Of a stretch of DNA of 64,000 nt, positions 31,583-44,757 are shown in pieces. A model generated the notes under the pieces. That model ran no database searches. It was not told the DNA's origin and saw only the letters and a list, made by a program, of their open reading frames with translations. Made by a program: the position numbers and the translations under genes. Within the stretch, counting starts at the first letter, position 1; every line of letters begins with the position of its first letter. Source of the stretch: Asterias amurensis (taxonomy: Eukaryota; Echinodermata; Asteroidea; Forcipulatida; Asteriidae); contig NC_092654.1 of assembly GCF_032118995.1 (NCBI RefSeq), forward strand, positions 7,634,284-7,698,283, written 5' to 3'.

Positions 31583-32623
31583 GAATAAGCATTCCACCAT
31601 GGTAGTCTTTCGTTACATGTGTAACAAAGTTCATGGCGTTAATTGAAACCAGTAAATAAAACTCTGGAACAAATTTGTCATAGATATTGTATTTTTCTCA
31701 ATAAAAAAATATAATTAAAGTGGACATAATCAAATCTTTTAGAAAAAACTACCAGAAGAGGTATTATTATTAGTAGGTTTGAATATGTTAGTCAGATCAT
31801 TGAATATTCATGAGAATGTGGTCAAGTAGTCGGAGCCTGGACTTGCATATCAAGATGTGCACTCGACCAATGGCAAGAATGCAAGTTTCGAGTCCCGCGT
31901 GCGCCCGAGTAATGGAAGCCTGTGTTTTTAATTTTCACAGAACTCGGTAAAATACTGAGTATGCAGTGCTTATAATACAAATCGGTGTAAGAGTTCAACC
32001 AAAATGATAAATTTTGCATCCCCGATCCAAATAATAGCGTTTATCAAATCATTGCGGTACCCGCTGCTAAAACATCGGATTTGAATTGCCTCTATAGCTG
32101 TACCGGTCAATCTCGGTGGTCTAGTTGGTAAGAATGTCGTCGGGGAATCTCACCCGAGTAGATTACTCTGTTTGTTTGTTTGTTTGTTTGGTTGGTCTTT
32201 TTGTTTAACAGAACTTGGGAAAGTACTAAGTATACAGTGCCAACACACATCGGTGTAAGGGTAAAAGCAAACTTTTTATTATGTATTCCCCGATACAAAT
32301 TTAATTAACGGCTTAGAAAATACTTTGGCTTAGCAATAGTGTTGCCGATACAGCCTAGGAAGCGGCAGACAAGGGATCGTCTGTGGTGAAGTGATTTTTT
32401 TATTTCAAACATCAGGTAATATAAAGCCACAAATGAAACGGACTGAGCAGGTTTTAAAAAATTGGGTTGACGATGAAAAGTTAATTCTGCGGGATATGAA
32501 CCAACGACCTCCGGATTAACGACCGGCACTCTACCAGCTGAGTTTACAACCCGTTATTGGTGGTCTCCACACAATAGCTCAATGTTTAAATTTACATACA
32601 TGCTCTATCTTTTATTTATTTAT

Positions 32624-32745
32624 TAGCCCAACCTTTCGACTGGGCAGTAAAAACTTAGTCTATAGACTCGTTAAGTTGTTCCTCTGCACGGAAATCTTTA
32701 GTAAAAGGCGAAAGATTTAAGCGAATGCAGTGAAACCAGAGTGCA
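32624..32745 (-). ncRNA. U5: U5 snRNA gene, copy 6 (full length, altered Sm site)
   Basis: Normal loop I and terminal hairpin. The Sm site reads AAGTTTTTAC instead of AATTTTTTAC, which may weaken Sm binding. Confidence 0.85.
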
Positions 32746-33825
32746 GGTTCAGTATTTCACCATGGTAGTCTGTCTTTACATGTGTTATAAACTTCATGGC
32801 GTTAATTGAAGTCAGTAAACAAAACTATTGAACGAATAATTATTCAACCATGTATATAAATTTCAGTCTATTACGAGGGTTGTTTTTTCTCAATCAAACA
32901 AGTTGTTTAAAGCGGAATTATATCAATTAGATTAGAAGAAACTATCAAAAGAGTTATTATTAAAGTAGGTGTGAATATATTACCGAGAATATTGAATATT
33001 CATGAGAATGTGGTCAAGTAGTCGGAGCCTGGACCAAAATTTAGATTCCTTTTCCCCCGATGCAAAATTTACGTCTTTTTAATCGTTGCGGTACCCGCTG
33101 CTAAAACATAAGATTCAAACTGCCTCTCTATATTGCAAAGGTAGTTGGTTCGAATCCCAACCGTGTATTATTCCTGTCTTTGTTTTCCCCCCTAAGGAAC
33201 TCGGAAAAGTACTGAGTACACAGTGCTTATAATACAAATCGAAAACGGGTAAAACCAAATTATACATTTTTTTTTATCCCCGATGCAAATTTAACATTTA
33301 TCAAAAAGTGCGGTACCCGCTGCTAACACTTCGGATTTGAATTGCCTCTAGCTAGCTGTACCGGTCAATCTCGGTGGTCTATATGGTGAGACAATGCTTA
33401 AGAGTTACAAAGGTCGTGGGTTAGAATCCAACCCGAGTACATTACCCGGCTTTTTTTTTACAGCACTTGGGAAAATACGAAGTACACAGTGCTTTACACA
33501 CATCGGTGTAACGGTTAACCAAACTCTTTATTCTTTATCCTCCGATAGAAATTTTTTTATAACTGCTCCAAAAATACCTGACTCTTTTTTTCAAATATCA
33601 AATAACAAACTATAAGGGAAACCGACTGGGGAATTTGTTTTTAAATCGGCTGAACAGAGAAAATTTACTCCAGCGGGATTTTAACCAACGACCTCCGGAT
33701 TAACGTATCGGCGCTCTACCAACTCAGCTATACAGACCTTCATTGGCCATCTCCAAAAACAAAGCTGAATATTGAAGCGTTATTTTAGTTCATGTTCTAT
33801 CTTTTATTTATTTACTAGCCCAGTC

Positions 33826-33938
33826 TTTCGACAGGGCAGCGAAAAAATTAGTCTATAGACTCATTAAGTTGTTCCTCTGCACGGAAATCTTTAGTAAAAG
33901 GCGAAAGATTTATGCGACTGCAGTGAAACCAGAGTGCA
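33826..33938 (-). ncRNA. U5: U5 snRNA gene, copy 7 (full length)
   Basis: Normal loop I, Sm site AATTTTTTC, and terminal hairpin GCCCTGTCGAAAGACTGGGC of the beta type. The stem flank reads CACTGCAGTCGCATAAATC. Confidence 0.9.
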
Positions 33939-34680
33939 GATTAAATATTTCACCATGGTAGTCTTTCTTTACATGTGTTATAAACTTCATGGCGTTAAAG
34001 GAAATCGGCAAACAGAACTCTGGAACAAGTTATTCATACATGTTTACAAATTTTAATCTATTGCAAAGGTTGTATTTTTCTCAATCAAAAATTATACTAA
34101 AAGTAAAATTATATCGATTAGACTAGAAGAAACTATCAAAAGGGTGATAATTAAAGTAGGTTTGAATATATTAGCGAGAAAATTGAATATTCATGAGAAT
34201 GTGGTCAAGATTTGCGCTTTAGCAATGGCAGGAAAACAAAATTCGAATCCCATGTACCCGAGTTACAAGCCTGTGTTTTTAATTTTCATAGAACTCGGTA
34301 AAATACTGAGTATACGATGCTTAATACAAACCGTGTATGGGTAAAACCGAATTATTATATGTTGTTTTATCTCCTCGATTAACGTTTATCAAATCATTGC
34401 GGTACCCGCTGCTAAAACATCGGATTTGAATTTCCTCTAGCTGTACCGGGCAATCTCGGTGGTCTAGTTGGTAAAACACTGATTTAGGGGTTACAGGGGG
34501 TCGTTGGTAAGAATCCACCCCGAGTGAGCTACTCATCAGTTTTTCTTTTACAGAACGTTGGAAAGTAGGCTAGTATACAGTGCTAATGCACAACGGTGTG
34601 AGAGTAAAACCAAACTTTTTATTCTTAATCCCCAAGTACAAACTTAATTAACTGCTTAGTAGAAAACACATTGACTTAGC

Positions 34681-36098
34681 ACGATGGGTAGAAGTGACCG
34701 ATGGAGTGATGATGAAATTTTGAAACTAGTTGCATTTTTGGCCGACGATGCAGTCCAAAAACAGCTAGATGGGCATATAGGCCTACAAGAAACGGGAAAG
34801 TTTTCTGCCTGCGTGAAGCTGGATATTAACGGACCCCTGCCCATTGCAGATAAAAACTGAAAACCTTGGGAAAAAAGACTATAGGTCGGTATGATAATAG
34901 TTTTGTTTTTCAAGGCCTAAATATTTTCTATTGCATAAGTGTTCTCCTGCAAAAACATTTTTTTTTGAAGAAACATACATTTAAAAGTCTCTATGAAGCC
35001 ATGAAAAAATGCTAGCCAATATAGGGCTAAAGCCTATTCCGTGTTCTCTCTTTGCACGATGGGAAAACAGCACTGTTGATGTTGGAAGGGAAGAATGCTT
35101 CTTTTTCTTTCTACTGCTATTGTCAGATTGTGCAAAATCGACTATGCGGTATTTTTTTCTATAAAACCTTTAACTATCTTGGCCCTAACATCGTGGACAT
35201 TATTATGCAATCCTTCGAAAATGCCATTCAGAAAATTTCTAGGCCTTACCCCAGGGTTGATGCCCTTAACCCTGCCCCTGAGCAGGGTTAATTATTTCCT
35301 GGGAAAACGTCATTTCCCGGGAAATTCCCGGGAGTATTTTTGTAGTGTGAACAGATCAACCAAAAGTTCCCGGGAATTTCCCGGGAAATAACTATAGTGT
35401 GAACAGGTAAAAATTGAGGTGAACGCCAACACAAAACCTCTGGGTAAAACACGGACACAAAAGTCCATTCAATTACAGTTCTCAAAAGAAAAAAAAGCTG
35501 TCGCAGATGGAAAGCTCCCTTTCGCTTTTTCTAATAGCAACTTGCTCCCACCATTGGCCGCTCTTCATGGTAGACCAGATTGACCTTTGACCAATAAATA
35601 CTTCCAGCAAGTGCCATGAAACCCGTCAATCGCACGACAAATTCCATCTGATTGTTATTCCGCATGTCTTTAAAACACTGTCACAGCAATCGTCTTCTCC
35701 TGACAAGACGCCAGCGACGTCTTCCCCGAACTGCAAGACTTCTTCTCCACCGTAATCACACAATAAATTGGTATAACAACATGCAAATACACAATTAAAG
35801 TGCAGCCATTTTGGGTCGCATGTGGCAAGGATTTTGCAGCCGGCCGCGTGGCATTGTGGGAACGGACTTCCGTCCACAAACATTGTAACTTCCGCATGGG
35901 CTGACCTGTTTACCACATTTCCTGGGGTTTGATCGTAAGTGTGAAACGACCGTGCATATTCCTGGGAAATAGTACTCCCGGGAGTTACTAAATTGGGATA
36001 GTGAGAACGGTTGCTGGGGTGGCGGTGGGGTTAAAAACTTCCGGGATTTTCCTGGGAGTTTATTTCCCGGGAAATGGCTCTGTAGTGTGAAAAGGGCT
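34681..36098 (+). mobile_element. Harbinger-like non-autonomous DNA transposon, left end deleted
   Basis: The right end CTGTAGTGTGAAAAGGGCT and the flank TAT-atcggtgg are intact. The left 620 bp of the element plus about 190 bp of the beta block are missing, fused at 'tagc/acgatggg'. The ORF start ATGGGTAGAAGTGACC (34684) begins a 58-residue frame, RWSDDEILKLVAFLADDAVQ then KQLDGHIG, like the first helices of Myb/SANT trihelix proteins of Harbinger-type elements; it is too short to be a whole domain. Subterminal CCCGGG palindromes are frequent. Confidence 0.75.
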
Positions 36099-36172
36099 TA
36101 TATCGGTGGCCTCCATACAATAGCTCAATTAAATTTGTATTACATTACATATTCTATCTTTTAATTACTCAT

Positions 36173-36306
36173 TTGCCCAATCTTTCGACTGGGCAGGGAG
36201 AAAAATTAGTATTTATTAAGGTTATTTGAGTTGTTCCACTGTATGCACAAATATCTTTAATTTAAGGGGAAAGATTTTTGTGAATGCAGTGAAACTAAGG
36301 TCATAC
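36173..36306 (-). ncRNA. V-type U5 variant, copy 8 (long loop form)
   Basis: Same loop CCCCTTAAATTA as copy 4. Stem I pairs, Sm region AATTTTTCTCCC, terminal hairpin intact. Confidence 0.72.
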
Positions 36307-37048
36307 AGAAGAAGTGTTTCACCGTGGTAATCTTTGTGTACATGTGTTATAAACTTCATGGCGTTAAACGAAATCAGTAAACAAAACGCTGGGGGAAAAA
36401 ATCATGCGTTTATTTAAATTTTAGTCTATTGCAATGGTTGTATTTTTCTCAATCTATAAATAATTTTAAATTGGAATTATATCAAATAGACTAGAAGAAA
36501 CTATCAAAATAAGTTATTATTAAAAGTAGGTTTTAATATTAGCGAGATTATTGAATATTCATGAGAAGGTGGTGCAAGTAGTCGGAGCCTGGACTTATTT
36601 CAATCTCTAGATGTGCCCTCAGGGGGTCCTTGAACAAGGGCAAGAATACAAGGTTCGAATCCCATCTGTGTGATTTGTATACACAGAACTAGGGAAAGTA
36701 CTGAGTATGCAGTGCTTAACACACATTGGTATAAGGACAAAACCAAAATTGATATTCTTTATCCCCCGATGCAAACTTAATTAACTGCTTAGAAAATACT
36801 TTGGCTTGGCTACGCAAACAAATGTTTGCGATACAACCTTGGAAGCGGCAGCCAAGTAACCAAGTTTTTTAGAATATTGGGTTAAACAAAGAAAAGTAAC
36901 TCCTGTGGGATTTGAACCAACGAGCTCCGGATTAACGCACCGTTACTCTAATAACTGGGCTATCAACCCGTTGTTAGTGGTCTCCACACAATAGCTCAAT
37001 GTTTAGTCTAAAGTAACTCATATACATCTTCTACCTTTCATTTATTCA

Positions 37049-37171
37049 TTAGCCCAATCTTTCGACTGGGCAGTAAAAAATTAGTCTATAGACTCATTAA
37101 GTTGTTCCTCTGCACGGAAATCTTTAGTAAAAGGCGAAAGATTTATGCGACTGCAGTGAAACCAGAGTGCA
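37049..37171 (-). ncRNA. U5: U5 snRNA gene, copy 9 (full length)
   Basis: Normal loop I, Sm site AATTTTTTACTG and hairpin GCCCAGTCGAAAGATTGGGC. The 3' box is ATGAAAGGTAGA, one base off the common form. Confidence 0.9.
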
Positions 37172-37579
37172 GATTCTGTAATTCACCATGGTAGTCTTTC
37201 TTTACATGTGTTATAAACTTCATGGCGTTAAAGGAAATCGGCAAACAGAACTCTGGAACAAGTTATTCATACATGTTTACAAATTTTAATCTATTGCAAA
37301 GGTTGTATTTTTCTCAATCAAAATATATACTAAAAGTGGAATTATATCGATTAGACTAGAAGAAACTATCAAAAGGGTGATAATTAAAGTTGGTTTGAAT
37401 TTATTAGCGAGAAAATTGAATATTCATGAGAATGTGGTCAAGATGTGCGCTTTAGCAATGGCAGGAAAACAAAATTCGAATCCCATGTACCCGAGTTACA
37501 AGCCTGTGTTTTTAATTTTCACAGAACTCGGTAAAATACTGAGTATATACAATGCTTAATACAAACCGTGTAAGGGTAA

Positions 37580-39243
37580 AACAATGTATAGTTCGAAGAC
37601 TCACCCCACGCTAATTCGGCTGGTAATAGTGTTATCCAGCTTTGTTCCATTAGGGAACTTGGAAATTAATTGATTTACTTAACCATTAATTGTACACGCA
37701 GTCACTGATTATGTGATGCCTCTGTGCAGTGTTAAGGACGTGTTAGACATTTTTGATGTTCAAACGAAGAGCTGTGAACGTCCATTTTGTCAAGAAAATT
37801 TAACATTTTGTTTAAGATTGTATAGCTGCTATAGCCAAACGTAAATGACCACAAACTTACCACAGAATCTCTTTGTGATGCATGTTTATACAATTGAGAG
37901 TTATATTTTTATACTTGTAAGTTGCTTTGCTCTATTGTGTGCCTGTTTTTTTTTCAATCAACATCATTGTTCAGCGTGTAAAAAGTAATAAGAGAGCATT
38001 ATTTTTTTCATATGATTATGAAATTTGCAAAATACACCCTTTTTTTTAAAGGCATGAAGTTCTCTGGCAACACTGTTCCACAGTTCAAAAAATACAAAAA
38101 CTTTCTTTTTTAATTATGTGATGCCTGTTTTATACAACTGGGAGTTATGTTGTCATAAGATGCTTTTATATTTTGTCCTGATATTTTGTCAGTCTTCATC
38201 ATTGTTAAGCATGTAGAAAGTCATAAAAAGAGCATTATTTTACAACTTTAAAACTATACAATCGCCAAAAAACATGAAGCTTCTGCCAACACTGTTCGCC
38301 AGTTTAACAAATACCAAAACAGTTTTTTGAAATTCCTACAGACCAGTATCTTTAAATCAATTTACAATTGACTGTACCTGTGTCAGGTGCACTTTTGGAA
38401 AGACCAAGGATGTATATTTACCATATTCAGTTGAAGGCAGGTAATATATTTGGTCTTTACTAAGTGAAGCCTTCAACTTTGGGTAATTTTCAGAAAATAG
38501 CTAAATTAGGTGAAATATGGCAATTTTCTTATTTTTAATCGTTGTCATGGCAACCAAAGTGCAATGCACAAACTATGCTTTCTTTTTACACTTTGGTTGA
38601 AGGAATTAACATGTGCAAAGAGTAAACAAAATCCATTAAAACAAAAATTCATATTGTTTTATTATACAATTTGAAAATAAACACATTTTTTTCCAAAAAA
38701 GGACGAAGTTTATGGCAGCACTGCTCCCCAGTACAAAAAATACCAAAACTTTTTTTTTGAAATTCTTACAGACCAGTATCTTATCTTTCATGCCTGGAAG
38801 CAAAACTTTCCTAAATATGCCACTTTGGGACTTCTGACAATTTTAGCAACCCCCTGTATTTCCCAAATTGACTTTTCCTCAAAACACCCCTTTTGGAAAT
38901 AATGGAATCTTCCATTCACAATTAACTGTACTTTTGTCAAACGCATTTTTGGAAAGATTAAGGATGCATATTTATCATATCCAGCTGAGAGGTAGGTCCA
39001 CTATTTGGTTTTTACACAGTGGAGCCCTCAACTTTGGCTAATTTTTACTCATGAAAAGAGCTAACTTAGGTAAAATATGGTAATTTTCTACTTTAGACCG
39101 TTGCCATGGCAACGAAGGTGTAAATGCAAAACTTACCCTTTATTTTTACATTTTGGTTGATGGCCTTCACTTGTGCAAAGTTTAAACTAAATCCATTTTT
39201 GAAAGTCTGCCACCACTTCTTTGATTTTTAGAGCAACCCAGTC
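37580..39243. repeat. Gamma segment, copy 2 (with internal deletion)
   Basis: Same as copy 1 but lacking about 130 bp: 'ctttaaatcaatttacaatt' near 38350 joins points that are separated in copies 1 and 4. Copy 3 shares exactly this junction. Confidence 0.8.
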
Positions 39244-39244
39244 T

Positions 39245-39318
39245 TAAGTTGTTCCTCTGCACGGAAATCTTTAGTAAAAGGCGAAAGATTTATGAGAATG
39301 CAGTGAAACCCGAGTGCA
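39245..39318 (-). pseudogene. U5: U5 copy 10, 3' part missing at the gamma junction
   Basis: As copy 3: normal loop I, then CTTAAGACTGGGTTGC of gamma in place of the Sm site. Confidence 0.85.
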
Positions 39319-40353
39319 GAATAAGCATTCCACCATGGTAGTCTTTCGTTACATGTGTAACAGACTTCATGGTGTTAATTGAAACCAGTAAATAAAACTC
39401 TGGAACAAATTTGTCATAGATATTGTATTTTTCTCAATTAAATAATATAATTAAAGTGGACATAATCAAATCTTTTAGAAGAAACTACCAGAAGAGGTAT
39501 TATTATTAAAGTAGGTTTGAATATGTTAGTCAGATCATTGAATATTCATGAGAATGTGGTCAAGTAGTCGGAGCCTGGACTTGCATATCTAGATGTGCAC
39601 TCGACCAATGGCAAGAATACAAGTTTCGAATCCCGCGTGCACCCGAGTAATGGAAGCCTGTGTTTTTAATTTTCACAGAACTCGGTATAAAATACTGAGT
39701 ATGCAGTGCTTATAATACAAATCGGTGTAAGAGTTCAACCAAAATGATAAATTTTGTATCCCTGATGCAAATAATAGCGTTTATCAAACCATTGCGGTAC
39801 CCGCTGCTAAAACATCGGATTTGAATTACCTCAGCTGTACCGGTCAATCTCGGTGGTCTAGTTGATAAGAATGTCGTCGGGGAATCTCACCCGAGTAGAT
39901 TACTCTGTTTGTTTGTTTGGTTGGGTGTTTTTTTTTACAGAACTTGGGAAAGTACTAAGTATACAGTGCCAACACACATCGGTGTAAGGGTAAAAGCAAA
40001 CTTTTTATTATGTATTCCCCGATACAAATTTAATTAACGGCTTAGAAAATACTTTGGCTCAGCAATAGTGTTGCCGATACAGCCTAGGAAGCGGCAGCCA
40101 AGGGATCGTCTATGGGGAAGTGACTTTTTATTTCAAACATCAGGTAATAGGCCACAAGTGAAACGGACTGAGCAGGTTTTAAGAAATTGGGTTGACGATG
40201 AAAAGTTAATTCTGCGGGATATGAACCAACGACCTCCGGATTAACGACCGGCACTCTACCAGCTGAGTTTACAACCCGTTATTGGTGGTCTCCACACAAT
40301 AGCTCAATGTTTAAGTATTATTTACATACATGCTCTATCTTTTAGTTATTTAT

Positions 40354-40475
40354 TAGCCCAATCTTTCGACTGGGCAGTAAAAAATTAATCTATAGACTCA
40401 TTAAGTTGTTCCTCTGCACGGAAATCTTTAGTAAAAGGCGAAAGATTTATGCGAATGCAGTGAAACCAGAGTGCA
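40354..40475 (-). ncRNA. U5: U5 snRNA gene, copy 11 (full length)
   Basis: Loop I, Sm site AATTTTTTAC and terminal hairpin are all normal; 5' end CTGCACTCTGG. Confidence 0.92.
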
Positions 40476-41545
40476 GGTTAAGTATTTCACCATGGTAGTC
40501 TTTCTTTACATGTGTTATAAACTTCATGGCGTTAATTGAAGTCAGTAAACAAAACTATTGAACGAATAATTATTCAACCATGTATATAAATTTCAGTCTA
40601 TTACGAGGGTTGTTTTTTCTCAATCAAACAAGTTGTTTAAAGCGGAATTATATCAATTAGATTAGAAGAAACTATCAAAAGAGTTATTATTAAAGTAGGT
40701 GTGAATATATTACCGAGAATATTGAATATTCATGAGAATGTGGTCAAGTAGTCGGAGCCTGGACCAAAATTTAGATTCCTTTTCCCCCGATGCAAATTTA
40801 ACGTCTTTTTAATCGTTGCGGTACCCGCTGCTAAAACATAAGATTCAAACTGCCTCTCTATATTGCAAAGGTAGTTGGTTCGAATCCCAACCGTGTAATA
40901 TTCCTGTCTTTGTTTCCCCCTAAGGAACTCGGAAAAGTACTGAGTACACAGTGCTTATAATACAAATCGAAAACGGGTAAAACCAAATTATACATTTTTT
41001 TTTTATCCCCGATGCAAATTTAACATTTATCAAAAAGTGCGGTACCCGCTGCTAACACTTCGGATTTGAATTGCCTCTAGCTAGCTGTACCGGTCAATCT
41101 CGGTGGTCTATATGGTGAGACAATGCTTAAGAGTTACAAAGGTCGTGGGTTAGAATCCAACCCGAGTACATTACCCGGCTTTTTTTTTTTACAGCACTTG
41201 GGAAAATACGAAGTACACAGTGCTTTACACACATCGGTGTAACGGTTAAACCAAACTTGTTATTCTTTATCCTCCGATAGAAATTTATTTATAACTGCTC
41301 CAAAAATACCTGACTCTTTTTTCAAATATCAAATAACAAACCACAAGGGAAACCGACTGGGTAATTTGTTTTTAAATCGGCTGAACAGAGAAAATTTACT
41401 CCAGCGGGATTTTATCCAACGACCTCCGGATTAACGTATCGGCGCTCACCAACTCAGCTATACAGACCAACATTGGCTATCTCCAAAAACAAAGCTGAAA
41501 ATTGAAGCGTTTTTTTAGTTCATGTTCTATCTTTTATTTGTTTAC

Positions 41546-41667
41546 TAGCCCAGTATTTCGACAGGGCAGCGAAAAATTAGTCTATAGACTCATTAATTTG
41601 TTCCTCTGCACGGAAATCTTTAGTAAAAGGCGAAAGATTTATGCGACTGCAGTGAAACCCGAGTGCT
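41546..41667 (-). ncRNA. U5: U5 snRNA gene, copy 12 (full length, beta 5' end)
   Basis: Normal loop I and Sm site. The 5' end reads AAGCACTCGGG, with one change in the CUCUGG start. The terminal hairpin arm is GCCCTGTCGAAATACTGGGC. Confidence 0.85.
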
Positions 41668-42677
41668 TGTTGAGTATTTCACCATGGTAGTCTTTCTTTA
41701 CATGTGTTATAAACTTCATGGCGTTAAAGGAAACAGGCAAACAGAACTCTGGAACAAGTTACTCATACATGTTTACAAGTTTTAATCTATTGCAAAGGTT
41801 GTATTTTTCTCAGTCAAAAAATATACTCAAAGTGGAATTATATCGATTAGACTAGAAGAAACTATCAAAAGGGTGATAATTAAAGTAGGTTTCAATATAT
41901 TAGCGAGAAAATTGAATATTCATGAGAATGTGGTCAAGATGTGCGCTTTAGCAATGGCAGGAAAACAAAATTCGAATCCCATGTACCCGAGTTACAAGCC
42001 TGTGTTTTTAATTTTCATAGAACTCGGTAAAATACTGAGTATACAATGCTTAATACAAACCGTGTTAGGGTAAAACCGAATTATTATGTTGTTTTATCTC
42101 CTCGATTAACGTTTATCAAATCATTGCGGTACCCGCTGCTAAAACATCGGATTTGAATTTCCTCTAGCTGTACCGGGCAATCTCGGTGGTCTAGTTGGTA
42201 AGACACTGATTTATGGGTTACAGGGGTCGTTGGTAAGAATCCATCCCGAGTGAGCTACTCATCAGTTTTTCTTTTACAGAACGTTGGAAAGTAGGCTAGT
42301 ATACAGTGCTAATGCACAACGGTGTGAGAGTAAAACCAAACTTTTTATTCTTAATCCCCAAGTACAAACTTAATTAACTGCTTAGTAGAAAACACATTGA
42401 CTTAGCACAAAAAAAATGTTTGCGATACAAACTTGGAAGAGGCAGCCAATGGATCGTCTTCAGGGGAAATTACCCTTTTATTATATCAAGTCATAAACCA
42501 CAAGGGAAACCGACTGGGTAAACGTTTAATTCTCAAGCGGGATTTGAACCAACGACCTCCGGATTAACGTCATCGGCGCTCACCAACTGAGCTATATAGC
42601 TCTATATCGGTGGCCTCCATACAATAGCTCAATTAAACTTGTATTACATTACATATTCTATCTTTTGTTTTTTTCAT

Positions 42678-42804
42678 TTGCCCCGTCTTTCGACTGGGCA
42701 GGGAAAAATTAGTATTTATTAAGGTTGTTTGAATTGTTCCACTGCATGCACAAACATCTAAAGGGGAAAGATCTTCGCGAACGCAGTGAAACCAAGGTCA
42801 TACT
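42678..42804 (-). ncRNA. V-type U5 variant, copy 13 (short loop form)
   Basis: Loop shortened to ATCTTTCCCCTTTAGAT. Stem I is perfect over ten pairs (GTTTCACTGC / GCAGTGGAAC). Sm site AATTTTTCCC and terminal hairpin are kept, though its arm reads GGGGC. Confidence 0.7.
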
Positions 42805-43360
42805 GAAGAAGTGTTTCACCGTGGTAGTGTATGTGTACATGTGTAATAAACTTCATGGCGTTAATTGAAATCAGTAAACAAAACTCTGGGGGAAAAAAAT
42901 CATACATTTATTTAAATTTTAGTCTATTGCAATGGTTGTATTTTTCTCAACCTAGAAATGATTTTTAACTGGAATTATATCAAATAATATAGAAGAAACT
43001 ATCAAAATAAGTTATTATTAAAAGTAGGTTATTAGCGAGATTATTGAATATTCATGAGAATGTGGTCAGGTAGTCGGAGCCTGGACTTATTTCAATCTCT
43101 AGATGTGCCTTCAGGGGGTCCTTGAACAAGGGCAAGAATACAAGGTTCGAATCCCATCTGTGTGATTTGTATTCACAGAACTAGGGAAAGTACTGAGTAT
43201 GCAGTGCTTAACACACATCGGTATAAGGACAAAACCATGCCCCCCGATGCAAACTTAATTAACTGATTATAGGAAATACCTTGGCTACGCAAACAAATGT
43301 TTGCGATACAACCTTGGAAGCGGCAGCCAGGTAACCGACAGGGTAGATTTTTAGAATATT

Positions 43361-44465
43361 GGGTCGTAATGAATAAAAAGTAGTACTTACTTTTACTTAA
43401 ATTTCAAGTATTTACTACCATCCATATGAATAAAAGGAAGTAAAAACTGTTACTTAAAAGTATTTACTAAAATGCTAAAAGTATCTACTTTTACCAAAAA
43501 GTAAATTCTTTTAATTTTAGCACTTACTTACTTCCATATGAATAAAACGGAGAATATACTACAAAATGCAAGTAAATACTAGTGATTTTTCAAGGTAGCT
43601 CCAGAGCTACCTTGGGCACAGAAGTAAAAGGCTCGTCCGAAGAAATGACAGTGTTTATGAATGTTCCTCACAGGATAAACGTTTTAGTCCAAAGGAAAGA
43701 CATCACTGAAATATTAAATAGACACATACACAGTGTTTCACAACAGAAACAATACACACAAACTCAAACTACTTTTAATCAAACTTGTTTATATATGCTG
43801 AGGATAAAATAAAACCGTTTGTAAAAAAAACCGTTTTGTATCATTACAGTAAGCTTTTTAAAAAGATATAAAGAATTTTTTCAACTCAGAAATGAATGCC
43901 TCGATCATTAAGGCTTATTGTTCATAAAATCAGAAGAAGTAATTTTTTAAACAATTAAATGCATTTCAATAGAATGTTGTTCGTGTAATTATTAAAACTT
44001 TTAAATTTAATTTAAATAGCTATGCTCATATCAAGCTCTCATCTTCTCTATACAGCGCTGTCATGCTCCACTCCAAGTTTCAAAAGCTTAACAAAAACGT
44101 TTTTATTCTGTGTGTCCAGATGAGTCGTCTTCATCAAAATGTTGTCAGAATAAAAACCTCATGGCTGACTTGAAGATTTCTATGTTTCTATTAAATCAAA
44201 TGCTGCTTTGGCTGTGTGTGTGAGTGCGTACGTAGACGTGAATGGGAGTTGTAATACAAAGGAAACCTTTTGTTGAGAGCCATTCAGCCATGGTATATCA
44301 GAAGTATTTACTCCAAAGCATTAAGTGAATACTTTGCAGTAAAAGAATAGGTTTATTCATACGGAATTTAGAAGATGCTTTTACTGAATGCTTCTACTTG
44401 GAAGTTTATGCTTTTACTTTTTGCTAGTACTTGTCAGTAAATACTACATTTTATTCATACGACCC
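43361..44465. mobile_element. 1.1-kb MITE with GGGTCGTATGAATAAAA ends inside a V block
   Basis: The ends are inverted with one indel and flanked by ATT on both sides (43358-43360, 44466-44468). Removing it restores 'gaatattgggttaaac' of other V blocks. A 3-bp duplication fits Harbinger-like or Academ-like elements. The 76-residue frame at 43582-43812 is not recognised. The interior is AT-rich with repeated 'aagtatttact' motifs. Confidence 0.85.
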
Positions 44466-44635
44466 ATTGGGTTAAACAAAGAAAAGTAACTCCTGTGGGA
44501 TTTGAACCAACGAGCTCCGGATTAACGCACCGGCACTCTAATAACTGGGCTTTCAACCCGTTATTGGTGGTCTCCACAATAGCTCAATATTTAGTCTAAT
44601 GTAACTCATATACATCTTCTATCTTTTATGTTTGT

Positions 44636-44757
44636 TAGCCCAATCTTCCGAATGGGCAGTAAAAAATTAGTCTATAGACTCATTAAGTTGTTCCTCTGCA
44701 CGGAAATCTTTAGTAAAAGGCGAAAGATTTATGCGAATGCAGTGAAACCAGAGTGCA
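44636..44757 (-). ncRNA. U5: U5 snRNA gene, copy 14 (full length)
   Basis: Normal loop I, Sm site AATTTTTTAC, terminal hairpin GCCCATTCGGAAGATTGGGC as in copy 1; the 3' box reads AAAAGATAGA. Confidence 0.9.

Noticed and set aside
34656-35916. Minus-strand frames at 34656-34913 and 35626-35916
   Set aside because: The first is the reverse of the Myb/SANT-like frame; the second lies inside the same transposon and shows no recognisable domain.
26094-36306. Plus-strand pseudoknot or ribozyme-like motif repeated 26 times (nested stems around 'tgcacggaaatctttagt')
   Set aside because: Read on the minus strand the same sequence is U5 snRNA with loop I, stem I, Sm site and terminal hairpin, which explains the stems better. 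Hammerhead and HDV-type cores were looked for and do not fit.
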